Origin: Chromera velia
Taxonomy: Eukaryota > Sar > Chromeraceae
DNA length: 15,000 nt
Assembly: GCA_018398765.1 (NCBI GenBank)
Contig: JAHBMJ010002871.1
Span: forward strand, 79,340-94,339
Direction of reading: 5' to 3'
A program made the position numbers and the translations under genes. This document shows, piece after piece, positions 1-10,400 of the stretch (positions are counted from its first letter, which is position 1; each line of letters begins with the position of its first letter). The notes beneath the pieces were generated by a model. The model did no database searches, was not told the DNA's origin, and saw only the letters and a program-made list of their open reading frames with translations.

Positions 1-652
1 GTCGGGCCGCCTGCAGGAGCAAATGCGCAAAAACAGTGGCGCGTCTCAGGACGTGCGCCCACCTTCGAGCGAAGATGCACATGCATGTGTGGAAACCGGC
101 GCCTTTTATAAACTATATACGCATATACGTGTACGTAATTTTTGGACGCGTATATATTCACTTCGACCTGACTCCGTGACTCATGCAGCAAATAAGAACT
201 ATGCAATGACCTGTGAGTGTTCGGCAAAATTACCAACGCCTCCACAACGGACTGACAGCTGACCACTAGGCAATCTCTTCACTGTCCGCAACAGTTGCAT
301 TCTCACTTCTTGATTCTAGAATTCTTTCATTTGCGATGCACGGAAGGAACAGAGCAAGGGGGCCTGAGCCCTCGGAGGATCGGAAGAGGGGCCACACTGA
401 AGGACGAACCTGTCCGTAAGCTGCTTTCTGGGGCTTCTGTGCAGACTGATCTTCCTCGTACACCATCAGAGAGACGCAGTCCATGCAGTAAATATCTTAG
501 CTGTCTCCTTTATCAATACATGCACTTGCTCTGAGACTCTCGCTGCCTGCGAATACGTATGTGTGTGGGGATATGTGCGTGTGTGTGCACGCGTGAATGC
601 AGACGGAGGCCGCACGTACGCCTGGCAGGGAGGCTCCGAGCGTCCCTCTATA
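1..652. other. Upstream region, no gene recognised
   Basis: I see no supported gene here. Short open frames exist on both strands but their translations look non-coding. A GT-rich stretch lies at about 556-598, and a TATA-like CTCTATAA abuts the proposed start codon at 653. The proximal promoter and 5' UTR of the large gene are probably in this interval, and an upstream non-coding exon is possible because a CAG that could act as an acceptor lies at about 628-630. I cannot place a transcription start. Confidence 0.4.
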
Positions 653-861
653 ATGAAGAAGCGGCTCTCCCACAGAGAGATGAGAGAAAGAGAGAAGGAC
701 AACGCCAACATCCGAAAAATGACCCTCAGCAGAGTCGCCAAGGACCTCCACTCCAACCCTCTTCCTGAGATTTTTCACACCAACGACGAGAAAGCCCCAG
801 GAAAGCCAGTACAGGCACGGTTCAGCCCTGACAGAGAGAACAAGTACATCGCCGCAGTCTG
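653..861 (+). CDS. Exon 1: N-terminus and start of the first WD40 blade
   Basis: Encodes residues 1-69 plus two bases of a Trp codon. The ATG at 653 opens a basic, helical N-terminus (MKKRLSHREMRE...), and the exon ends in PVQARFSPDRENKYIAAVW, a typical WD40 strand pattern continued in exon 2. The frame stays open upstream to another ATG at 563, whose 30 extra residues look non-coding, so 653 is preferred. The donor is GTACGT at 862, a strong site. No signal peptide is visible, consistent with a cytosolic N-terminus. A longer N-terminus from an upstream exon cannot be excluded. Confidence 0.72.
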
Positions 862-3800
862 GTACGTGAATCCATGCATGCATGCGTCGCATCCATCTGG
901 ACGTGCACTCCCCTATTTGTCTTTGCATGCACATCTTCATATGTAGACGGCATTACAGATGCATGGACCCTCTTCATGAGTCTGTGAGAGACTTGGTGGT
1001 GTTCTTTCCTGTCCATTTGTTTGGATTCGCGTCGGACCGTGCGGAGGTCTTCCGAGTCTCATTACCTTCGGCCGTGCCATCTTCGGCCTTTATTTGGGTT
1101 TTGAAAATTGGAGGGCTTACCTGTGTGTTTGCACCAAAGAGACCCTAGCTATACAGGCTCATACAAATACTGATGCTCATCTTTCATCTGCAGGTCCAGT
1201 GGGCTGGTTCGTGTGTATGACTTCAAAGAGACACTGGCCCCCTCGATCAGCAAACCGGGAGAGGTGCTGATGGGCGCTCGGAAGGGAGTGCCGATGCGGG
1301 TGGCTGGCGTGTTTGAGGGAAAGCAGGATTTAAAAGAGAAGTTGAATTTGACAGAAGCAGCATTCTTCGCAGTGGAGTGGGTGGATGAGACCTCGTTCGT
1401 TGCTGGGGGTTTGGCGTTGGTGGAGAAGGGTTTCAACCGTCTCCTGTTGGTCCGTTTGGAGCTTCCAGATCTGGAGTTTGGGGGTGAGGGGGAGGAGGAA
1501 GGGAAGAGGAGGAAGCAGAAAGAAAGGGAGGAGGAGAACCACCCAAGGTGTCGCGTCCTCGGGGTGCATTTGGGACCAAAAAATGACAATTCAAAGAAAA
1601 GTGTGTGCAGATCCCTGGCAGTGTGGAGAGGCGGGCAGTGTGACCCTCTCCTTGCCTGTGGCCACCATGGAGGGGGAGTGACGATTTACCGACTCCCCCC
1701 GCGAGCCCCCTTTTTCACTGCAAGCACCGGAGTTGACGATTGGGAAGGGGGGGCACACACCAACAATTACTTTACTGAGCATTTCTGTCTCATGGAAGAC
1801 CGCGAGAATTTAAACGGTCATTCCAGTCGAGTGAATGCGGTCTCACTGCGTCCCCGTCACAAGCGCACGCAGGTGCTCCACACTCGAGATGTGATTGGCA
1901 GGAAGATGACCGCACGGTTAGAGGACGAGACAGCGTCTGCCCTTGCGGACATGCAGCCAGAACCAGCAGATATTCCCGTTCCGAGAGAGCGTGGGAAGGA
2001 CGCTGCCGTATGGCTGGCCTCTCTTGCCTTCCCGTCTTTGCGGGTTGCGCGCATCCCCCTTGACAGGCAAGTTGCTGAAGAGTCGCAACACGAGGCGAAG
2101 GCGTTGGTAGAGAACAAGGCAGGAAGAAGGACTACCCTCCTCCTACCAAGACCAAATCCTCAGGGACGTCAAAAGGGGTATGGAGGGGAGGGGGATTCAG
2201 CACAGTCTGTACAGGAAGTCCATCGCTTGCAGGACAAAAAGAAAGCTCCAAAAGCATTTGAAGCCGAGAGACTGTACGGCAAGCATGAGGGGTTCTGCTC
2301 AGCTGCTGAGTGGGACAAGTCAGGGGAGAGGGTATTGTCTGTCTCGCAAGACCATGGGGCGGTAGTAGTCAATGCGAGCTCTGGGGAGGTAGAGCTTCAT
2401 TTACGTCTGTTGAGAGATCCAGCAACCCGTCAGGTCCGTCTATTGACACAGGCACAGTATGAGACCTCTGCGGGTGTTCTGGGAATTGATTTTGGATTAG
2501 CAGAGGAGGGGGGGGACGATGAGGAGCAGAAAGCGTTGAAGATCACTTGTGGAACTTTTGGGCCAGAGGGATTGAGGCTGGCACTGGGGACGAGTATAGG
2601 TGAGTGGCTTTCGAGCTTTTGTGGAGAAGTTTTGATTCATGCTTTTGTTTGACTGACTGTGGCAACGACAAATTCTGACTTCTTCTCTTCACGACACTCC
2701 ACGTGTCTCTCTTTCACTTGACTTGTGCCCCTGTGCTGCTCAGACGCGGGAAGGGGTATTGTTTCCCCCCTGCGTGTGTGATTTCTGAACTTCAGTTTAG
2801 AGATATGGCGTCAAACTGTTTTTTCTATCTGCGTTTGGCCTGTGAGGTGCATGATTGGTTTCTCCGGAAGTTGTTACGAAGTCGTCCAAAAAGAAACACG
2901 CGCATGGGTGTGTATGCTCATCACCTAAATCTCCCTCGCCTTCTCGCATTCCTAACCTGCTTCCAACCTCTTGCGATAATTCTCTGTCCGACTCCCCTCC
3001 GTGTGTCTATCTGTCTGTCTGTATTCAGGCATAGTATTCCTCTGCGACGCGTACACAGGGAACGTTGCGTTGGAATACCGTCTGCCGATCAAGGACGCTC
3101 TCTTCTGCACGTTTATCAATTGGGGTTTGAGGAAGGACAGAATACTAGTCATACACGGGGCCGATAAGTCGGATGGGTATCAGTTTGTGGTCTTTCAGGC
3201 AGAGGAGGGGAGTAGGAGGGACTTCCTTGTCTCTCCAAAAAAAGACGAGAACCATTGGGCAGCAATGGGGGGGGCAGCGCCGTTCATGACGGGTCTCACG
3301 ATGCCCGAGTGCGCCCTCAGAAGGGGGCAGTTCACCTCAGGCACCTCAGAGGAAAACAACCTTCCCCTTGCGCTAGCAACATTTAGCAACGGGAGCGTTG
3401 ACCTGTGCAATTTGGCCTCAGGTGACTGTGTACCCGTTTTAGAAGGTGCAAAGGGGAGGGAAGCTCTGTCTGCCTGGGCGGACGATGGCTCGTTTTTTGC
3501 CCTGGCAGTCAATTGTCTGAAGGACAAAGACAACAACACCTTCACCCTGTATGTGTACAGCAGAGAAGACGAAAACGACTTTATGCAAAGGCAGTTGAAT
3601 GACGAAGTGGAGGAGGGGGAACTAGGGTTGAACGGATCTGCCTGGAAGCTTGAGGTCAAAACAAGTCTAGAGCAGTCTGTTGGGAGTGTGTCCTTTGCTC
3701 CCTCCGGTATTCCCCTGCTTGCGATTGGATGGACAGCCTCAGAACACAGATCCAAAATTCAAATTTGGGACCTCTACGACATACTCAGACTGAACAACCG

Positions 3801-4314
3801 AGCACTGGCAGAGGCCAATGTGGTGCACTCGTTGTACGCAGCCAATGAGTTGTCGATGATTTCTGTCATGAAGTGGTGGAAACGAGACAGACAATCGAGT
3901 GAGGAGGCAGAGGCAGAGGAGCAGCAGAAGCAAAAGAACGAGAAGGAAAGTAAAAAAGAAGGAGGGGCCGGACAGTTTGCAGAAGCTCTAACCATTCCCT
4001 CTATAGAGAAGCGAAAAATGAGTGTGGGAAGTGCCGTAAGTGTCCCGACAGAGGAAGGCCTCGTACTTGACCCTTCAGAATGGGGTCAACGCTCTGCTGC
4101 CGCCTCAGCAGAACACCTGTCTGCAGAGGATGAGGTGGCCCCTCTGACCCTCCCCTCCGACTATTCCCAGGCAATTGGGAAGAATCAGTTGAATTTCGTC
4201 GTCGCAGCTGACAAGAAGGGGGCAGTCGTTGTGTGGAAGTTTGAAGATTCGATACGAAAGGTCAGTAGACAGACAGACAGACAGACAGACAGAAAGACAG
4301 ACAGAAAGACAGAA

Positions 4315-4346
<32 letters not shown>

Positions 4347-4405
4347 TGACAGACACACAGACAGACAGACAGACAGACCGACCGACAGACCGACAGACAG
4401 ACACA

Positions 4406-4438
<33 letters not shown>

Positions 4439-4441
4439 GGG

Positions 4442-4485
<44 letters not shown>

Positions 4486-7400
4486 GGAAGCAAGAAAAGT
4501 GAGGAAGAATCCGAAATCGGCAAGTATGGCCAGAAGGCAGATACAGAACACTCAATCAAGTTGACGAAACTGTTGCTCCAGTTTTCAAAGGCCTGATCAG
4601 GCAGGTGGATGCATATGCAATCTGCAGCTGAAAGCCCTCTTTTGCAAAATTGCAGGAGGGGACCGATAGCTTGATACGAGAAAAGCAGGGAGCTCCGCAC
4701 TACAGTTGGAATTTCAGTGGAGTGATCACGTGCATCCAGACCGATCAGACAGGGTACTGGATTGCCTTGGGGTCCACACAGTCGAAGGTATTTTTGGGGT
4801 GTGTGGATAATTTGAACAGCAATCGGAAGACATCGTTCCACACTCTGAAGACGTTGGGGTCTGTTTCTTCCTTGACTTTTTCTGGCAGTGGAAAGTGGTT
4901 AGCTGCCTCAAGAAACGAGGGCAAGTTTGTGGTGTTTCCAGTAGAGGAGGGCATGAAAGAACCTCCAAAGGCGTTCCAGACCTTTCAGGGCAGATCCGTG
5001 AGGGACATCAACTCTCCTCAGCATCTTTTCTGGATAGGAATGGGAGACGGCAACTCCTGTTCGTTTGTACAGTCCACAGATCCAGACATCCAAATTCTCC
5101 ATGTGTATCTCAAGAATTCAAATGAGCAGGGGGACGCAGACGTTCAGGCAGACACCCAATCAATGGGCACTGCCACCCTGACTCTCTCAGAAGCACTCTC
5201 CTCCGCCCCCTTCCTGGATGCATTGAAAAAAGAAGGCCACCAGTTGAGCAACGATGTTCTGTTCAATGAATTCTGCGGGCCTGTAGCCACACAGAGACTC
5301 CGGAAGGCCACTACGGTCTCAGGCCATGCCCTCCCCTCTGGCATGACCCTTCTCCATCTCCTCGTTTTGTCCTTCATAGAGCAGGGGGACAAGATAGAGG
5401 AAGTATCTCCAGACGCCATCAGGAAAGTGATTGACCACAATCCTTTGGCATGCCTCTGGCTGTCCACTCAAAAAACTGCCCATACAATTCCGTGCACCCC
5501 CCTCTCATTAGCCCTAGGCATTCCCAACAGACCGAAGCTGAAGGGAGACAGCGAAGAGGAGCCAAAGCCCCAAGTAGAGATAGTGGAGTACATGGCAGAC
5601 CGTCTGCAGGAGTGGGCAAAGGACCACGACCTTCCCTCCTTCTTCGCACACCCAGAGCCTCAACAGTACATGGAGAACGTGCAACGATGCTGCGAGCAAC
5701 TCCTCCTCAACTTTCCCGAACGGGCCGCTTTTGTCTCGATGCTCCTGCATAGCTGTATTGAGGTGCGCCGGCGCATGCGTCAACGTCTGCCCATTTGTTT
5801 TTCGTTGTCGTGAAAGTTTCATTCGGCATTCAGATGGATGTCCCTTCCCGACTGCAAGCAGCTAGAGGTCCCTTTGAGCAAACGAAAAGAGAAAAAAACA
5901 AGATAGTCTACGTTGTGGGCGACTTTTGTATGAACGCATGTCGAATTTTCACTGTAAGATCTCAAGGAGATGCAATTCGGTTTTGTGTTTGCAGGAGGTC
6001 AAGGTTGGTCGTTTCATGCCGCTTGTCGGTGAGAAGACCACCCGATCGTGGAGGGCTGCTGTGAGCGAGCTGGTGTCGGGTAAGGAGAGTCTTCGGTTTG
6101 CCTGCAGCGAGGGGGCCTCGTTCAGCTCTTTCCTCTTCTTGGAGGACGTCGCGGGGAGACTGGTGAAGACACCGAGGTGGGTCGGTCATTCTGTTTGACT
6201 CTCTCTTTGTTTGCTTCGGAAGATTCTCTCGGTTGATTCGGCTGTCCACCTGTCTTTAGTTTTTTTCTGTTTGCCTTCTGGTCACATTCCTCCTCGACAC
6301 GGATACAGAGGGGCAGTCGTTGAATGGTGTGCATTTAGAGAGAGCACGGAAGGGAATCAGAGAGTACTTCAAAGAGCGGTCGAAGTCGTTGAGTCTCCGA
6401 ACTTTCTTCCTGTGAATCTTTCTGCTCAATTAAGTTTGTGTATTTCGCTGCTCGCTTGGGTACGGTCATCATTCTGATTTCCTGTTTCAGTGTTTCTTTT
6501 CTTATTTGTTTATTGTGCTGTCTCGAAGAGTATAAATTGTCCGTACAAGTATATGCACTCATTCACATGCATCTCTTTCTCTTTCTCTTTCCATGTGCGT
6601 CAACGAAATCCTGCAGGGACAACCTGAAGGATCCTGACCTGAAAAAAACAGAGTGAGTCCGTCTCGGCCATTTCCAAAAGGCAAAAAGGGATCGTTCAGT
6701 CTCACCCGAGCTGCCCACAGCATGTCCAGTCACTCTTCTGCAAGTCCACACACACAAAAAGGATTTCTTTTTTGTGTATGGGTTCATGGAGTCTTTTTCA
6801 GTTTCCTCCATCTTTCTGAGACGAAACTCTGAAAGCAATCTCAAGATAAAGGAGAGGCGGCCCTTGCAAGCCGCGTCTCGATCTGTATCTTGTGGAACTT
6901 GTCACCACCATACGGGATCTACACCCTTTACCGTAGACATCAGACGATCCTTCTGTGTTCTTCTGGCCCTCTCTGCAGGAAGATAGTCGAGTTGACAGTG
7001 TGGCGTCTCTGTGTTGCCTATTGGCCCCTTCTGGGACTGATCATAGGGTCAGAGAGTGAGGACCTGGTCAAACACCCATGGACACGCGTCATCGTCGAGT
7101 ACAAATGGTCTGTCAGTACGTCTGTCAGTCAATTTGTGGCAAAAGGCCGTTCCCTTTTTTTCACCTTGCCGGAGCAAGGTTGAGAGACTGCAGAGCGGGA
7201 AATGTTCAGACAAAGCCAGTCGGAATGACAGCTGCTTGAGTCTGGTGAGGGGACTCCTCGTTGTTCTTTGTGCTCTTCTTTTTTTCCAAAGAGGAGACAG
7301 GAGGAGATGCACTCCCCTTCCTTTCCCCCCCCCCCTCCAAATTGTCCTTTTTTCATCAGATTTTGCAAATCTTAACATCCTCTACCTTTCTTCTTCTGTA

Positions 7401-10400
7401 AATTGCAGGCACGAGTTTGGCCACACCGTGATGGTCCTCGAAGCTTTCCTTCAGATCGTGTCCATCGCCATCTTTACCCTCTACGGGGCAGCTCTTCTCG
7501 GCTGCCCTCACGCAAACGAGCAGCAGGATGACAGAGGTGCATGTGCAGCAGACCCGTCTCAGTGTGACATCGGTGCCCTGATCTGCCCCTCGTTGGAGGA
7601 GGACCTCCAGGGGTGGGAGGCCTTCAGGTCTCTCTTGTGGTCCCTCACAGCCGTCATCACTCTGTATAGAATCGTGCAGGAGGGGTGTGAGATGGCGGGG
7701 TTCGTGCGGCATCGGCTGGGGGAGAGGGACTTTGAGCGCGTAGTTGACGTGGGTGCGTACTTTTTCGACCCCTACAACTTCTTGACTGTGTGCATGATTC
7801 TGATCATGCTCATACTCCTGACCATAGACGGTCTCGATATCTTCGCTGCGTTCACTCAAGGGTCCTCTGTAGAGAGTGCGAGGAGACGCGGGAGTCAATT
7901 CATTCAGGCGTTCTCTGTGATCCTATTGATGATGTTCATCAAACTCTTGGACACATACAGAGCGTTCAACATGGTCGGGTCCTACATCATGGCCCTGATC
8001 AAGGTCTTTGCGGACATGGGGGGTTTCTTGGTTGTCCTTGTGACTATCCAGGTCGCCTTTTCTCTCCTCTTCTCGCTGCTTCTAAACAGCGGGCAGACTG
8101 AGAACGTCTCGCTACTACAGTCCTTCTATAGGGCGTATGTGTACGGAATCCTAGGCGACTTTGGAGATATTCTCCTTGAGGGCAACCTCGCCTACTTCCT
8201 TGTCGTCTTCCTGATCCTTCTCCACCTGATTGTGAACATCGTCATGCTGAACTCCCTCATCGCTGTGATCTCCAAATCGTGGGAAGACTCGGACTCAAAG
8301 AGAGAATTCCATAACATCAAGTCGGTTTAACGTGGTGAGGAAAGCATCTGCAAGCTTTCCTCTGTCCAGCTGTCTGTCTGCGTGTCTGCCACTTCTTTGC
8401 GCATTCCCGCTCCTCTTTCCCCCGCCATCTCCCCCCACCATCTCCCCCCGCCCCCCCCCCCCCCCCCCCCCCCCCCCTCTCTCTCTCTTTCATTTCTTTT
8501 ATTTTTTTTCGTTTCTTCTTTCTCTCTCCGCCTTGCCTGTTCGCTTTTGTACGCGACATTGCCTGTGTCTTTGTTGCCTTTTGAATTTCGATGAATCACG
8601 GGCCCCTCTTTTGCAGAGAGAGCTTTTATTCATTCATCGATCCTTCCTTCCTTCCTTCCTTCCTTCCTTTTTTGCTTAATTTCTCCTTGCATGTTCTCTC
8701 TCTCACACTGACTTGCTGCAGAGAGAGGATGAAGGCCCTTTTGAACGCGGAGGCTTTCTGCTGCCGGTGCGGTCGGAGAAACCGCCGGCAGGGCGATCGA
8801 GGTCCTCCCTCTCTTTCCCGCGTGTTCCCTCGTTGTATCTTCTTTGCCGAGGCCGCAAAGAACCAGAGATTCGAGGCAGTCACGCAACTAGGCATCACAA
8901 GAGACAGAAATAGACGGAGGGGGTATAGAGGCACATTGACACAAGGAGTGGGGGGGGGCGGGGGAGGCGGGGACTCTTCCCGTCGAAAGGGGGGGGGGAA
9001 CGAAGAGGGAGACGACAGTTTGTTGAAGAGTATGGCGAGGCAAGAGACTCTATTGATGAAACTTGTGCAAGATGGACAGGGGGTAGGGACGGCATTGGCA
9101 GTCGCACCAGGACAGGCACCGGGGGCGGCGGTACAATATGGCCGCCGGAAGTCTCGGGCCCCCAGGCAGATTTACAGTCTGGATGCTGCGGGGGAGTTGA
9201 GTCCGTCATCCTCTCCCTTAGCCCGTCAGGCCCCGACGTCCTTCAACCTGGATGTGCAACAAGTCGAGAGTGGAAAACCCTCCACTCCTCGAGCAGACCC
9301 CGTCCACTTCGCTGCCCGTTTTTTTGGAGACAAAGACAAAATCAAACTGTTTGAAAACCAAGACGTGTTGAACATTCATCTGCCTGGCAGAGGGCAAAGA
9401 AATGTTCTCACGTTTCAAAAAGCAAACATCCTCCTGAGTTACAATCGTTTCTGTCTCTTCCTTTCCTGCAACACCCCCTCTCCTGTAGACATCTCACCCC
9501 ACGTCATGGCTGCACATAAATTCGTAGAGAATTGCACCCAACACAGCAAGATCGTGAACAAAAAATTCCACAACATCGAGAGTGTGCACATCTTTGTGAA
9601 CCTCCTCGATGAGTCCGATCTTGTGCCTGCCTCCCGTATGGCGTTCGGGGCTCCGTGGGGAGACAGAGGGTCCTCGGACCTGAGACCAGGGGACACACAC
9701 AGAAGAGAAACCACCGCGGCCGCAGCGGTGAGCAATTTCCTTCGAAAGAACGAACAATTCAAGCACAGAGCTACTCTCATCAGTGAATCCGCCACTGCGT
9801 CTAGGGGAGAGGAAGAGGAGGATTCGAGCAAGAGGCGCTTTCTGGTGGGCAACTTTTACTGTTGGCTTGGAAAGGGGGGTGACAAGACGCCGCCTCTTTT
9901 CTCGTCAATCGGGGGTGGTTTCTGTGTGGTGATTTCGAGAGACCGACTAGCTCTCGTCGTGCGCGAGCAGCGTGCGGATTCGTTTGGTAATTTATTTAAG
10001 GGAGTGGGGGGGGCAGTGAGGTTAAACGAAACGTTCGTTGACGTTGCGCTGAGGGAGTTGAAGGCCGAGACGGGAATCGATCTCCATTCCTCGGAGTTCG
10101 ATGCGACCGCCGTCTCTGGGTATACAAAGGGGGGAGTGAATGTAGGCGGTATAAACGATAATGTAATTACTATGCTCCTCGTGTGCAGAGAGAAGACGGG
10201 GGAGGAGTTGAAACAAGTCATTGAGAAGCATCTCGCAAGCGGTAGCGCTAGAGATGTGCGAGGTTACATGCTTCTCCCCGTCAGAAAACTCTGCCAGCTC
10301 GCGAAGGAGGGGCACACGGAGGGAAGAGCCCGTCTGGTCTCCACAGACAGATGCATGGAGATGGGTCTAGAGAGGCTGCCCCGCATCGCAAGGCCTTCCA

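Larger units (their letters stand above)
8321..8721 (+). other. Intron 8 (401 nt), pyrimidine-repeat rich
   Basis: GTCGGT donor and CTGCAG acceptor. An in-frame TAA sits 8-10 nt into the intron. The rest is strongly pyrimidine-biased, with a 27-C run followed by CT repeats and a later TTCC array. Removing it joins HNIK to ERMKALL with the correct phase. Retention would end the protein just after S6. Confidence 0.8.

Noticed and set aside
23-534. Short plus-strand and minus-strand open frames at the left end
   Set aside because: No recognisable motif, no good splice partners, and overlapping frames of similar length on both strands.
4105-4841. Long minus-strand open frames rich in Cys, Leu, Ser and Val across the CAGA array
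   Set aside because: They are translations of the complementary CTGT/CT microsatellite; no real protein pattern is visible outside the repeat.
7056-7408. Upstream extension of the channel exon to an ATG at 7056
   Set aside because: This part is intron 7 read in a different frame from exon 7. Splicing 7107 to 7409 rebuilds the conserved KWHEFG sequence.
8591-8721. Start of a separate Nudix gene at the ATG at 8591
   Set aside because: The stretch before 8722 translates TTCC repeats and pyrimidine tract, ends in a good CTGCAG acceptor, and the phase fits the channel exon. A separate gene cannot be fully excluded without transcripts.
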